NCBI RefSeq assembly: GCF_033115175.1
Contig: NC_084838.1
Coordinates: 38,729,468 to 38,793,467, forward strand
Direction: 5' to 3'
Origin: Lepus europaeus
Taxonomy: Eukaryota > Chordata > Mammalia > Lagomorpha > Leporidae
Length of the DNA stretch: 64,000 nt
Part shown: piece after piece, positions 1 through 19,760 of the stretch
How the letters are laid out: each line of letters opens with the position of its first letter
Position numbering within the stretch: position 1 is the stretch's first letter
Position numbers and translations under genes: made by a program
Notes under the pieces: model-generated
What the model saw: only the letters and a program-made list of their open reading frames with translations
Told to the model about the DNA's origin: nothing
The model's database searches: none

Positions 1-780
1 GTCCACGAAGCCAACAAAGATGTACAGGACTCTGATGCCAGCTCTGTCTCCTCGACAGGGAGAAATTAGTACCCGGGGTCTTCTCCTTGGCACCGCCCCC
101 TGCTTCCCGTGAGGACCAGCCTTTACCGCTTGCTGTGTATAGAGACTGGGCTCTCAGTTTAAAGCTCCTCACCTGTTCCCTGCCTCCCCACTCACCCACA
201 TCCAGGAGGCGCTTCGTGCACGGCTCTGCTGAGCGGGCCTGACCAGCTCCCACCCTAGCCGGTTGTCACCTCCCTGGCCCCAGCAGAGGTTGCTGAGGTC
301 ACTCTGCTCCTCGTCATCAGACGCTGGTAAATGCTGTGGCCTGGCTGTGGTGCCAGAGCTCCCTCCGTGCAAGGCTTGGCTCTGCCCTCGTCCTCTGTCT
401 CCCCCTGTAATCCTTGTCCTGTACTGTAGCTGTGGGGAGCCAGTGTCAACGGCCCTCGTGGAGAGCCCCTTCCTAACTGGGATCCAAACTGCCTACGGAT
501 TCCCCACGGGCCAAATGAACGGCTACCACCTCGCCTACTGTGTGATGCCACTGAATGGCCTCTCCGGCCCGAGGGGCCCAAGGCCTGCTCCTGCTTATGC
601 AGTTTGATGAGGTAGCAATTTTCTAGCTATAAGCAGTAGAGTCAAACCAGCTTGGATGAAAGGCAGGGCGACTGTACTGGTTTCTATAGCGCAAAAATAG
701 AAGGTGAGAGACACGGTTGCCCTTGTGGTGCACGGCAGCCAGGCACTGGAACGCTGCACGGTCTGTCTCTAGATCTTTGC

Positions 781-811
<31 letters not shown>

Positions 812-1180
812 GGAAATGGCTTATCCAAATAAAAGAGACATTACAAGGAACAATTCTTAAAAAATTTTTGGCAAGAGGCTATTTCATATGTTTATATCAT
901 ACAACATGATGTTTTAATATATATATATACACACAATGTGGACTGGCTAAATCAAGCTGATTAACATATTCATGACCTACATACTTACCATCTTTGTGGT
1001 GAGAACTTTAAAATCTACCCTCTTGTCAACTGTCATGTATACGAAGTGTTGTTATGCACAATAGTCACGTGACATCTGATAGAGCTCTTGGACTTATTCC
1101 TCCTAACAGAAACATGGCTTATGGCTCACACCTCCCCAGTCCTCCCAGCCCAGCCCCCTCCTCTGCTAACCACCACTGTC
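1..1180. other. Intergenic; no gene recognised, old L1-like stretch at about 890-1130
   Basis: Positions 1-640 are mixed-composition single-copy-looking DNA with short frames in both directions and no family I know. A T-run lies at 797-812. From about 890 the AT-rich text resembles the 3' region of an old mammalian L1. Confidence 0.4.
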
Positions 1181-1187
1181 CTCCCTC

Positions 1188-1189
1188 TC

Positions 1190-1255
<66 letters not shown>

Positions 1256-1296
1256 TTCCTTCCTTCCTTCCTTTCTTTCTTCCTTTTTCTTTTTTT
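1188..1296. repeat. (CTTT)n / (CCTT)n microsatellite
   Basis: About 16 uninterrupted TTTC units followed by CCTT units, directly next to the A/T-rich tail of a minus-strand SINE. It produces spurious SFFLSFFL-type frames. Confidence 0.95.
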
Positions 1297-1615
1297 AGAT
1301 TTATTTATTTATTTGAAAGAGCTAAACAGAGAAAGAAGGAGAGGCACAGAAAGAGAGGTCTTCCATCTGCTGGTTCATTCCCCAATTGGTCACAACAGCT
1401 GGAGCTGCACCGATCCAAAGCCAGGAGCCAAGAGCTTCTTCCAGGTCTCCCACGTGGGTGCAGGGGCCCAAGAACTTGAGGCATCTTCCACTGCTTTCCT
1501 AGGAGCATTAGCAGGGAGCTGGGTTGGAAGTGGAGCAGCTGGGACTTGAACCTGTGCCCACAAGGGATGCTGGCATGGCAGGCAGTGGCTTAACCCGCTA
1601 TGCCCGATACCAGCC
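1297..1615 (-). mobile_element. C-repeat SINE, full length
   Basis: Reads on the minus strand from a 'gctggtatcgggcatagcgg'-like head (tRNA-derived, with box-B-like GTTCAAGTCCC) to an AAATAAAT tail at the microsatellite. This is the ordinary AAATAAAT-tailed form. Confidence 0.9.
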
Positions 1616-1754
1616 CCAATTGTTTTGGCATTTACTTTTGCAAAAACAAGTGGCTGAGTCCTCTCAGACAGACATAACGTTGTGGTCAGAGCACAGACTT
1701 TAGTTACCATTTCTACATCCAGGAAGGCCAACGAGGGCTGGATGGGAACTTCCA

Positions 1755-2050
1755 TTGGCCTAGCAGTTAAGATGCGGTAGAGATCGGAGTGCCTGAGTTC
1801 AGTGCCTGGCTCTGGCTCCTGACCCCAGCTTCCTGCACACGCAGATACTGGGAGGCATCAGGGATGGATCTTGAGTCTGGGTTCCTGACACTCATGGGGG
1901 AGACTTGGATTAAGTTCCTGGCTTCTAGCTTCAGCCCTAGTGGAGGGGCTGTGGCAGACATTTTGGGAGTGAACCAGTGGATGGGAACCCTCTCTGTCTG
2001 TCATCCCTCTCTATTTCTCTCAGATGAATAACAACAACAACAACAACAAA
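1755..2050 (+). mobile_element. Older C-repeat SINE relative (CCTAGCAGTTAAGATGC head)
   Basis: The head 'ggcctagcagttaagatgc' and 'gagtgcctgagttcagtgcc' body differ from the common form and recur at 12963 and 47062. The copy ends in an (AAC)n run at 2029-2048. Confidence 0.75.
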
Positions 2051-3245
2051 ATTCTAAAGACTACATATTTATTTGTTAACGAAACATAGCTGTGCAGTTG
2101 CAGCTTTGCAATGTCCCACTCTCAGGAGGAAGCAAGAGCTGCAGATTGCATGGCTAAGAGAAAAGGCAGATTTTGAAGAACACATAACCAGTCTTTGTCA
2201 CACAGGGTTACTGCTTGTGGAAAAGTGGAATTAAAAGATAAGTTTTCTTTTTTCCTAGAGGAACATTCCTTTGCAGTGAGAGTTAAGAGACAAATGAGCT
2301 CTCTGTAACTTGTCTCATTGGGTGTATGGGACACAGGCCCTAAGCCCCTGTGAGGCCTTCACCGAACTTTAAATAGCTCCAGGGACTAGACTGGACCCAG
2401 AACAACCAGCGCTTGCAACAGCTGGAGGCCCCCTGGGGGAGTCCCTGGAGAGCAGGATGAGGGCCGAGGCACAGAGCAGGCAGGCTGGGGACAGCTGGCA
2501 GAACCACCTAAGCCGCAGCTCCTCCAGCCGCCCTTCTTTTGTTACCTCCTGGGCCAAGGAGAAGACCCGGGAAGGAGCAGCTCCAGCCCCTCTCGCTACG
2601 GCCAACTCTCAGCTCCCTTTACCTTGCTGTGAAACTGGAAGAAACTGCTTAGCTCCCAGACATTGACCCAGAATTTACTACATACGTCCCGGCCCAGCCC
2701 CAGCAGGTGGGACCAGACCCGGACAGTGAGGTGGGCAATTGAAGTGACCCTTTCCCAAGCCCACGGGCCTCCCAGCACCCTCCTTGTCATGAGACCTTCT
2801 GTCCACACCACGGACTTATCTCCACGCCTGAGTTCTCTCGGCGGTCAAGCCTTCTTCAGGCGGGTGGGGGAAGAGTGAGGGTGGGTGCGAGGACAGGGCC
2901 ACAGCTTGCAGGGCTCTCAGGGTCTTCTGCATGGAGAAGGGGGCAGGCATGTCCTAGCAGTCTAGGTCAGGCTGGGGGTGGCTCTGGAAGAAGTTTCTGC
3001 TCAGAGTGAGGAACCTTTCTTCCAAAGGAACGGGAGGTGGGAACGCCACACACCTCACAGTGCTCAGAGCAGACGTAGGCCTGTTTCACGGTAGGTATTC
3101 TTACAACACAGGGGGAGGGGATATGGCCAGCTGCTTTACCACGTTCTTTCAAAGTCACAGACTAACATCTCTGAAAATAGCTCTCGTCTCCCCAAATGTG
3201 CCCGATGCCTGCAGTTAATCTCTGACAACTGCTTGAGGATGGCTT
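2051..3245. other. Intergenic; no gene recognised
   Basis: Moderately GC-rich with short overlapping frames on both strands; none looks like a known protein or shows convincing paired splice sites. Confidence 0.4.
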
Positions 3246-3261
3246 CAAAGTGTTCCTGGTG

Positions 3262-3600
3262 GCTGGCACCATGGCTCAGTAGGCTAATCCTCCGCCTTGA
3301 GGCGCCGGCACACCAGGTTCTAGTCCCGGTTGGGGTGCCGGTTCTGTCCCGGTTGCCCCTCTTCCAGGCCAGCTCTCTGCTGTGGCCAGGGAGTGCAGTG
3401 GAGGATGGCCCAAGTGCTTGGGCTCTGTACCCCATGGGAGACCAGGAGAAGCACCTGGCTCCTGCCTTCGGATCAGCGCGGTGCGCCGGCCGCAGCGCGC
3501 CGGCCGCGGCAGCCATTGGAGGGTGTACCAACGGCAAAGGAAGACCTTTCTCTCTGTTTCTCTCTCTGTCCACTCTGCCTGTCAAAAAAAAAAAAAAAAA
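3262..3600 (+). mobile_element. C-repeat SINE, A-tailed form, with 15-bp target-site duplication
   Basis: Ends CTGCCTGTC plus an A-run. The duplication AAAGTGTTCCTGGTG is at 3247-3261 and 3601-3615, so this is a complete and fairly young insertion. Confidence 0.95.
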
Positions 3601-3928
3601 AAAGTGTTCCTGGTGTCGCCCATTCAGACCTTCCCAACCAGCATCAGTGTCAGAGGCACGGGCGCGATGTGTGGAGCTCAGGGACCCCACCCCCCGCCAC
3701 CGCCCAAGCCCTCCTTGCGGCAGGTGTCTTGGAGAAATGGGGCAGCACCTCTCTTTCCTGTGAGTGCCCTCGGGGAAGCAGTGATGATCAAGCTTCATGG
3801 TTGGTCCTTTATTCCCCAGTACGCCTGCTCTCGTACAAATGGAACGGCAAGGGAATAGGGTGGTGAGGGAATGAGCCCTGGGGAGAGGGTGGCTCTGTCC
3901 TTGATGGACCTCAATTTCTGCATCTTCC

Positions 3929-4262
3929 TTTTTTTTTTTTTTTTTTGACAGGCAGAGTGGATAGTGAGAGAGAGACAGAGAGAAAGGTCTTCCTTTTTGC
4001 CAATGGTTCACCCTCCAATGGCCGCTGTGGCCGGCACATCTCGCTGATCTGAAGCCAGGAGCCAGGTGCTTCTCCTGGTCTCCCCTGGGGTGCAGGGCCC
4101 AAGCACTTGGGCCATCCTCCACTGCCTTCCCGGGCCATAGCAGAGAGCTGGCCTGGAAGAGGGGCAACCGGGACAGAATCCGGCGCCCCGACCAGGACTA
4201 GAACCTGGTGTGCCGGCGCCGCAAGGCGGAGGATTAGCCTGTTGAGCCACGGCGCTGGCCTG
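3929..4262 (-). mobile_element. C-repeat SINE, A-tailed form
   Basis: Complete copy: T-run, then GACAGGCAGAGTGGA, ending in GCCACGGCGCTGGCC. With the copy at 3262 it generates most of the 343-codon minus-strand frame seen here, which is not a gene. Confidence 0.92.
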
Positions 4263-4973
4263 AGCCCAGTTTTTAGATCTTTCTTTCATTTATACTCATT
4301 CCTGTAGTAATCTTATTTATTTACATGGCTATCTGGCGGCCTCCCTGCCTACCTACCTACCTATGTATCTATCTGTTTATATCTAGTATTGTCTGCAGCC
4401 ATGACCCTCGCTGAAGATACACTGTTGGAGGCATGGTCTCAAGTTATGCTACTGCAGTAATGGTGTAAGTAGAGGGGGTGAGAACTGGTTATATTTTGGG
4501 TGCATTTTTGAAGGTAGAGACAGCAGGACTTACTGATGGAGTGGATGTGGGCTGTTAGAGAAAACAGTAATGATGTCCATGATTCTGCCCTGAATAACTG
4601 GACAGATGGAATTCATCTGTTGGAGCGCCTTTGCTACCTGTGATTGCATGGTGGTGGCAGCAGAGAATCAGTTCATTTTTGTGTAGTTTGAGGTCAGTAT
4701 TGGACTTCCTGTGTATGTGTCTAGACACTTTGGGCATATGAGACTGTTCACTTATGAGACCAGGAGCTCCACTGAGGCAAGACCTGTGTTTTGCTCACTG
4801 CTGTGTCTGGTATAGTATCTGACACATCGTAAGGACTCAGCTGGATTGTTGAATACAATTTCCTACTATTTCCATTATGACTCTCATGGGGTCATCTTCC
4901 TCATCAGACCTCACACCTCGTAGTACTCATCACACTGACATGATGCTTTGTCAGTCTCCCCAGCCCAGACTTT
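4263..4973. other. Intergenic; short (CTAC)n tract at about 4350
   Basis: AT-rich unique-looking DNA without recognisable coding or RNA genes. Confidence 0.4.
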
Positions 4974-4989
4974 GGATGCAGCTAATATT

Positions 4990-5116
4990 TTTTTTTCTTT
5001 TTTTTGACAGGCAGAGTGGACAGTGAGAGAGAGACAGAGAGAAAGGTCTTCCTTTTGCCGTTGGTTCACCCTCCAATGGCTGCCGCGGTAGGCGCGCTGC
5101 GGCCGGCGCACCACGC
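4990..5116 (-). mobile_element. 5'-truncated C-repeat SINE, A-tailed form
   Basis: Only the 3' third is present, yet it is flanked by a perfect 16-bp duplication GGATGCAGCTAATATT (4974-4989 and 5117-5132). The truncation therefore happened during insertion. Confidence 0.92.
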
Positions 5117-5222
5117 GGATGCAGCTAATATTAAGGTATTTCCATGCATAAGCTAGCAACCTTATCCTGGGGAAAGAATTTGGTAGGGTTGGGTGGTGAG
5201 TGTTCAGGATTCAAGCTTGACT

Positions 5223-5228
5223 TTTATT
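5223..5228 (-). terminator. Candidate poly(A) signal for SPATA31F1
   Basis: AATAAA on the minus strand, about 300 bases past the stop codon, is the first canonical hexamer downstream. No other support; a 3' EST would settle it. Confidence 0.35.
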
Positions 5229-5531
5229 TTCAAGAAACCTTAAAAAAGGTCATTCTTTCCCTGCTCAAGTCTTTTTGTCCATGTTAGGTCTAGGGTGGTG
5301 GAAGCTGTCAGAATTATGGGTTAAATCTCCCTCCCTAGATAGGAAGGCTTTTACAGCCTTTCTCGTGCATCCCTTTAACAAAGTATGATGGAGACAAGGA
5401 GGAGACAGACAACCCTTGGCTTAGACACATAGAATATATTTTGGGTGGGGTTCTGCCCACCTGTGCCTTAATGGAAATGACAATAGCAGTCCTCCTCAAC
5501 GGATGTGGGGATTGGGGGCACCTATAGGTTC

Positions 5532-12960
<7,429 letters not shown>

Positions 12961-12962
12961 AG

Positions 12963-13625
12963 ACATGGTGGGCATTTGACATGGTTGTTAAGTCACCGCT
13001 TGGGACACCCACATGCCATATTGGAGTGCCTGGGTTTGGCTTCTGACCAGCTTCCTTTTCATGTACAACATGGGAGTCTGCAGGTCATGGCTCAAGTACT
13101 TGGGTCCCTGCCACCTATTTGGGATACCCAGATTGAGTTTCGGGCTCCTGACTTCAGCCTGGCCCAGCTCTCGCTGTTGCAGGCATTTGGGAAGTGGACC
13201 AGTGGATAGGATGAAAATAGATAAATAAAAGTCTTGAAAGGGAAAACAAATGGAACAAAAAAAAATGCCTTAAGAAGGACACTTCAAAATCTAGTTTTGA
13301 GGTGGGTGTTGTGGCCACCATATGGGAGTGCCAGTTCAAGTACCTGGCTACTCCACTTCTAATCCATCTCCTGGCTAATGGGCCTGGGAAATATTTGATG
13401 ATGGTTCAAGTACTTGAATCACTGCCATTTATGTGGGAGATCCAGATGGAGTTCCTGGTTCCTAGCTTTGGCCTTGTCCAGCCCCAGCTGTTGTGGCCAT
13501 TTGGGGAGTGAACCAGTAAATGGAAGATGTATTTCTCTCCCTTTCTCTCTCCTTCCCTTCTTCCTCTCCCCCTCTGTCACTCTGCCTATCAAATAAATAA
13601 GTAAATAAATAAATAAATCTTTAAA
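12963..13625 (+). mobile_element. Two tandem old C-repeat SINE relatives
   Basis: One copy spans 12963-13240 with a head like the copy at 1755. A second spans about 13297-13625 and ends in AAATAAATAAGTAAATAAAT. Both are diverged from the common form. Confidence 0.75.
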
Positions 13626-13629
13626 AAAT

Positions 13630-14515
13630 TAGTTTCAAAATATGACTAATTCATCTAAAACAAGAGCCAACAATTTAAGAGAAATTGAATTACATATTCT
13701 TTTGTGAGGCTCTGGTTACAAAAATCCCCTTTCAGAGGGTCAAGTTCATCAGAGAGGGTTTGTAGGTAGTTGGAACTGGGTCTAAAAGAGCAGACTGTTG
13801 GGGAAAGGACTGGTCCTGGTAAGAGATAAACTTAGTGATAAATAGAGAAACCAAGGATTGGGCATAGGCTTCATTTGGCAATAAGAAATCCAGGCTATCT
13901 CTTCTAGAGGTTCAGGTGGATGGACTGCAGAGGAACTGTGGGGGAATGCTGGAGAGCAGGAATGAGACCATTTGATGAAGGCCTCTATACTTATTTTATT
14001 TCAAACACTGATAATTATTTTTAAAGTAGGCATACATATGGTACAAATTCAAAAATCAGAAGAAGGTAGATAGTTTATCTCTTTCCCACCCTTGTCTTGC
14101 CACCTCTTAATTTTCTTCCTTTTATGTCTTTCAGAATTAATTTAGTCTAGAAAGTAGAGATAAATTGATGTATTTTATTCACAAATGGAAACATGAACTA
14201 CATGATTTTCCCCTTTTCTCTTTCATTTAGTAATGGGAACATGTATTCTGTATCTTTACAGTCTTTTATTTTGGTAGAACCATAATGTAATTTATCTTCA
14301 TTTCACATTCATGGATATTCACTGTAGAGTCTTCCATTACCTGGTAATGCTGGCATGAATCTCACATGTCTAGGTCCTTGTACACAGGCAGGAGGACACA
14401 TGGAGGAGAAAGTCCCAAGCGCTGAAATGATGGATCAAAGTATGTGTGTATTTTACATCTTGATGTTGCTCAGTTGCCCATCAATTGTGCATATTTACAC
14501 TCTTATCAAAACTAT
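13630..14515. other. AT-rich intergenic DNA, L1-like text at about 14000-14340
   Basis: Phrases typical of old L1 3' regions occur at 14000-14340. No gene seen. Confidence 0.4.
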
Positions 14516-14518
14516 GAG

Positions 14519-14850
14519 GGGCTAGCACTGTGGCACAGCATGTTAAAGCCCTGGCCTGCAGCACTGGCATCTGATATGGGCGAAGGTTCGAGTCCCGGAT
14601 GCTCCACTTCGGAGCCAGATCCCTGCTAAATGCCCCTGGGAAAGCAGCGGAGGATGGCCCAAGTCTCCCCTGCACCCTCGTGAGAGACCTGGAAGAAGCT
14701 CCTGGCTCCCGGCTTCGGATGGGCTCAACTCCGGCCATTGCAGCCATTTGGGGAGTGAACCAGTGGGTGGAAGATCTTTCTCTCTATGTCTCTACCTCTC
14801 TCTGTAACTCTATCTTTCAAATAAATAAAGTGAATTTTTAAAAAAAAGTT
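14519..14850 (+). mobile_element. C-repeat SINE
   Basis: Head GGGGCTAGCACTGTGGCACAG, tail AAATAAATAAAG. Common AAATAAAT-tailed form. Confidence 0.9.
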
Positions 14851-15277
14851 AAAGTGCCTCTCATCTTATATTTGTCAACTTGTATTATGAAATTTATGAT
14901 CTTTGTCAATTTGATAAATGAAAAATTACATTATATTTATAAGTTTGTCTTAAGGTAGGCTAGTCATCTTTTGTTCTGTTTATTTGCTTTTCTGTAGTAT
15001 CTGTACCTCTCCCTTGCTCACAGATTATTGTACAAAGAATCAATTATTGGGAAAAACTCACTTATTGCTTTACAAGTACTTTTCAATATTAAGAAAAATG
15101 AGTTATTTTTATATGATTGCAAATAGTTTTCTGTTGTCAGTTGATGTTTGTGATGAGTTTTTGTCACGCAAAAATTTTTGCATTTTGTATAGTTGAATTT
15201 GTTAGTTTTTTATTGCTTTTGTGCTTTAAATCACACTTACAATGGTTTATTTCCCCTCTCAGAAGTTATAAAAAAAT

Positions 15278-15538
15278 GGGGGCCAGTGCTGTGGCATAGC
15301 GGGTTAATACCCTGGCCTGAAGTGCCGGCATCCCATATGGGCGCCGGTTCAAGACCTGGCTGCTCCATTTCCAATCCACCTCTCTGCTATGGCCTGAGAA
15401 AGCAGTGGAAGATGGCCCAAGTCCTTGGGACCCTGCACCTGTGTGGGAGACCCAGAGGAGGCTCCTGGCTCCTTCCTTCAGATCGCCACAGCTCTGGCCA
15501 TTGCGGCCAATTGGGGAGTGAACCAGAGGTTGGAAGAC

Positions 15539-15596
<58 letters not shown>

Positions 15597-15652
15597 TTCT
15601 CCACTCTCTATGTAACTCTGACTTTCAAAAAAATAAATAAATCTTTAAAAAA
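15278..15652 (+). mobile_element. C-repeat SINE with an expanded internal (CT)26 tract
   Basis: Full-length copy whose usual short TCTCTC stretch has grown into about 26 perfect CT units at 15541-15592. Confidence 0.92.
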
Positions 15653-16324
15653 AGAAGGTATAAAAAATGTCCCAATTCTTCAGGTACTCAGTGGACGGAA
15701 TATTTCTGTCTGTCTCTGCCTTTCAAATAAAATGAAAATAAGGCAATTGGATCTGGCTGAAGAGCCCATGAGAGTATTTTAGGCACGGAAAGCCAAGACA
15801 CTCTGGCAAAAAAAAAAAAAAAGAGGACCTAAATGAAAGATCTCTGTGCATGAGATCCCAGTAGAAAGAACAGGCCATCAAAGAAGGAGGTACCTTTCTC
15901 TGAAGGGAGGAGAGAACTTCCACTTTGACTACGACCTTGTCTAAATAAGATCGAAGTCGGCAAACTCAAAAGGCTTCCATAGCCTTGGCAACTCATGACT
16001 AGAGCCTAGGGAGATTACTGACGCCATAAACAAGAGTGTCAAATTGTTAAGAAAATAAACGAGTTTTATTCTTGCCAGGTTGCTGTCAGTGTGCAGCAGC
16101 TAGCGAGTTTCTGTAGCACAACCATTGTGCCTGTGGTGGAGAGTGGTTTCCAGAGGTTTTCTCAGTGCCTGCTCCACCCTCAGCACGTTCCCCTGGTGCC
16201 TGTGCCTTCCTCCATGCTCTTGATGCTACTTCAGCAATGGACTGCTGCTGTTACGCAATGCTAGCTGTTGTTGTTGTTGGGAGTGTGTGTGAGGGGTGTT
16301 CTCAGTTTTTCTGATTCAGCATCA

Positions 16325-16640
16325 GGTTTTTTGTTTTTGTTTTTAATTTATTTGAAAGGTAGAGACACAGACAGATCTTCCTTCCACTTCGCACTCTCCA
16401 GATGCCTGCAACACTAGGGCTGTACCAGGCATCCAAATCTCAGTCCAGGTCTCCTGTGTTGGTGGCAGGGACCTAAGAACTTGAGCCATCATTGTGTTGC
16501 CTTCCCAGGATAAACGTTGACAGGAAGCTGGAAACCGAAATGGAGTTGTGGGGAACGCAAACCCAGGCACTCTTCTGTCAGGAGCTGGCGTCCCAAGTGG
16601 GTGTCTTAACTGCTGTGCCCAACACCTGCCCTTCCTAACT
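16325..16640 (-). mobile_element. Old diverged C-repeat SINE
   Basis: The minus-strand layout is recognisable (TTTAATTTATTTGAAAGGTAG at one end, GCTGTGCCCAACACCTGCCC at the other) but with many substitutions. Confidence 0.7.
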
Positions 16641-16924
16641 AGATTGATTCAGTCTGCCATGCTAAAGGCCTAACAAAGGAAAGGGGTGTCATTTCTAGGC
16701 ATTAGAATATTTAACTCTGTATTTACTAACCTAATAGTGGTGCCTGTCTTATCTTTCAATAAAATATATTACAAGGCATGTAAAGAGCAAGAAAAAACAC
16801 GCTAGTAAGCAATGAACAGAATCAGACTCAGATGTGATACATGTATATGTATATATATATGAACTATTTATAATACAGGAAGTTTAAAGGAGCTATAACA
16901 TAATATTAAACAGTATAATATATA

Positions 16925-17520
16925 TGCAATTGACATCCAGGAGACAAAGAGAGTGGACAATAGAAATATTGGAAGAAAAAAATGGCCGAATTTCAAAATT
17001 AATGACAGCTCCCAAACCAAGACAGGAAGCTCAGGGAATACTGAGCAATGTGAACAGCTAAAAAGACATCTAGACTTTTCATATTTGAAATGCTCAGAAC
17101 CAAAGGCAAAGAGAAGATCCTGCAGGCAGCTTGAGAACAAAAGGTAACATACATAAAGAGGAACAAAGAGAAGGTTTGCAGCAGACGTCTCACTGAAACC
17201 TTTGTGAGCAGGTGGACACTGGGGTAACATCTTTAAAACGTGGGAAGAAAAAACAAGTCAGCCTGACATTTTACACCAAGAGTAAGATACATTGCAACGA
17301 TGAAAGGGAAATAAAGATTTTATTTATTTATTTGACAGGTAAAGTTACAGACAGAGAGAGAGACAGAGAGAAAGGTCTTCCTTTCGTTGGTTCAGTCCCC
17401 AAATGGCCGCAACGCCCGGAGCTACGCCGATCTGAAGCCAGGAGCCAGGTGCTGCTTCCTGTTCTCCTTGCAGGTAAAGGGAAATAAAGACTCTTTCAGG
17501 CCAACGGGGTTCCTCTTCTT
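16925..17520 (+). mobile_element. Old L1 3' region interrupted by a truncated SINE
   Basis: The text running up to 'gaaagggaaataaaga' is typical of L1 ORF2 ends. A truncated minus-strand SINE (17318-17475) interrupts it, flanked by the 15-bp duplication AAAGGGAAATAAAGA (17303-17317 and 17476-17490). Confidence 0.7.
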
Positions 17521-17624
17521 CCTAAAACAGAAATTTGGCTTCCAATTGTCACTCTCTCACTGCTTCCTAGCCAACTGAAACCTTTTTTAAAAAGCTGAGG
17601 AAAGATCTACCATTGAACCATTTT

Positions 17625-18245
17625 ATAGTATGCAAATCAGTGGGTTTTAGTATGTTCATATCACTGGGCAGCCATCACCAATAATTCCAGAATATTTTTA
17701 TATCTCACCCCCACAAGGATGACACTGCAGTCACTAGGCATTCGATTCCCATTCTATTTTCCTTCCAGTCCCTGGGAACCAGTAACTGTTTTCTGTTCCT
17801 ATGAACTGTCCTATTCTGAACACTTCACATAGACAGAATCATATAACTTATGGCCTTTTGCATCTGGCTTCTTTCCTGTAGCTTAATGTATTCAAGTTTC
17901 ATCCATGCTGTGGAACCTACTGTATATGTTTCTTTTTATGGCCAAATGATATTCTTCCATGAAAACCATACATAAATAGCGTATGGATAAACTACATTTC
18001 TTTAATCCACTCATGAGTTGATAGCAATTTGAATTATTTCTACTTTTAAGCTATTATGAATGATGTTTAAATGAATATTCATGTACAAAGTTTTGCTTGA
18101 ACTCCTGTTTTCAGTGCTCTTGGGAATATACATAAGAGTGTAATTGCTGGGTCAAATGGTAATGCCATGTTTAACTTTTTGAGGAACCAACAGTTTTCCA
18201 CTGTAACTGTACCATTTCCCATTCTGACCAGCAATATATGATGAA
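17625..18245 (+). mobile_element. Old L1 fragment (L1M-like)
   Basis: Contains phrases typical of ancient mammalian L1 3'UTRs, such as 'gtaattgctgggtcaaatgg' near 18139 and 'caagtttcatccatgctgtg' near 17893. Confidence 0.7.
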
Positions 18246-18439
18246 TCCTAACTTTAATTCAGGGATGTAACATGCCCAGTTCCTCAGGATGAACCATGAT
18301 TGAGGAAAGACAATCAAGGCTTATTATATTTTCCAAAAAATTGGCCACAATAGCTTGACATGATCTTCCTGAAACTTGTCATTTCATCATTCGGCGATGG
18401 CATCTGTTTCCTCTCTCCTTGAGAATGGGCAGACCTTTG

Positions 18440-18910
18440 GGACTCAGGAGGGGCCGCAGCGCCGCAGCCCCCTCATTTCGTTCTCTCCGCCACATTCGCA
18501 GCCAGGGGAAAAAGTAGAAACAGCCCCAGTAGATCCTGCAGAGAGAAGGCCGAGCAGGGCCGGGCGGGCGGGGCTGACCCCCACAGACCCCGCCCCTCGG
18601 GCAAGGCTCCGCCCCGCCTGGCGAGGGCGGCTCCCTCGTAGCCCACGCCCCCTCAAGGCCCCGCCCCGCCCGCCCCCGGACGGCTCGCACCCTCCCCCAC
18701 CCGGAGCCTCCTGGTTCCTCCTCCGCAGAACCCCGCCTCCACCCACTCCTCCTCCGCCTCCAGCGCCACCTCGTATCTCCTCAATCCCGGCATGTCCTGG
18801 GCTCCGAGCGTCTCCTGGGGAGCGGCATGGTTGGGTCAAGGAGCCCCCCCAGCCCCAGGGCCCCTTCTCCGGCCTTTTCAGGACGAGTCTGACTAGCTCT
18901 CAGGTAATCT
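18440..18910. promoter_or_regulatory. CpG island without a recognised gene
   Basis: Dense CpG and repeated CCGCCC/GGGCGG Sp1-type boxes between 18540 and 18780. On the plus strand a possible first-exon donor CTCAGGTAATC lies at 18899. The long frames here on both strands are proline/arginine- or glycine-rich and look like the by-product of GC content. It could be an orphan promoter, an unannotated lncRNA start, or a promoter of a gene whose body is elsewhere. Confidence 0.5.
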
Positions 18911-19125
18911 GAGGCAGGTGCCCCCCGGGAAGCCTCAGTAGCCACGTCGGGACTGGATGAGAAGATTTGGGGGCACCAGAGATTAATGGGTTAGGAGGTC
19001 GGTCATCTCCGGGGCCTGAGGCATTTAGGGCGAGTGGTTTGGCAGTCGTGGGACTGGGAGATTTGGGGCCCTGGGTGAGGAGTTTCAGGGGCTGGGGTCA
19101 CCTGGAGGGGGGCTGAGGGGGGTCG

Positions 19126-19330
19126 GTGCAGCCTAAACTCCCGCCCTCCCTGGCTCAACCGCCGAAACGGACCGTTACCAGTGCGTCACCGGGACCCCGG
19201 CGCGCGCCGGGGGTGGGGTTTGCTTATCACCGGAAGGGGCGGAGTCAAGGGCTCCCGCTAGGAGGTGGAGCCCAGGGCGACCGGGGCAGAGGCGGGCTTT
19301 ATGAAGAGTGGGACGTCGGACTGTGTGGAC
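19126..19330. promoter_or_regulatory. Second CpG-rich patch with an 18-bp perfect palindrome
   Basis: CCCCGGCGCGCGCCGGGG at 19195-19212 reads the same on both strands. GGGGCGG and GAGGCGGGC boxes follow, with TTTATGAAG near 19297. No exon recognised. Confidence 0.45.
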
Positions 19331-19594
19331 TAGGCAGCAAGAAAGGGCTTTGGTCAGGACTGGTTTCCCCGTTCCGCGTCTCCATCCTCGTCTACTCCTC
19401 CCTGTCTCTGCCCTGCCAGTTGCCCTTGCTTGCCTGCCTCCCTCCGCTTGAGTGACCCTGGACTGAGGAGGAATAGGCCCCCAGAGAGAACCCTGTGTAG
19501 GAGTCTACTTATTGCCAGACTATGGAAATAACTGTTGGCCGAGTGACCTTGGCCAAGTCACTGAGCGGCCAGAGGGTCATGGCTGAGCTCCATT

Positions 19595-19760
19595 TCCTGT
19601 GATTTTTTTTTTTTTTTTTTTTTACAATCATTCAGTCCACAAATGTTTACTGAGTGTGTGCCAGGCGCCAGTCACTGAGCTGGACTTGGAGAGGCAGCGG
19701 TGAAGAAGCCAGGCACGATTTCCACCCCAGGAGGTTGTCAAAAGAGAACAATCGCATCAT
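19595..19760 (+). repeat. Poly(T) tract plus ancient mammalian interspersed repeat
   Basis: A T-run at 19604-19623 precedes 'tttactgagtgtgtgccagg', the signature of an ancient mammal-wide repeat; related text appears near 40215, 42440 and 50670. Confidence 0.6.

Noticed and set aside
3136-4167. 343-codon minus-strand open frame
   Set aside because: Nearly all of it is two C-repeat SINEs and their A-tails.
18376-18912. 178-codon proline-rich protein in the CpG island
   Set aside because: The proline/arginine composition follows from CCGCCC repeats, and all frames nearby are equally open.
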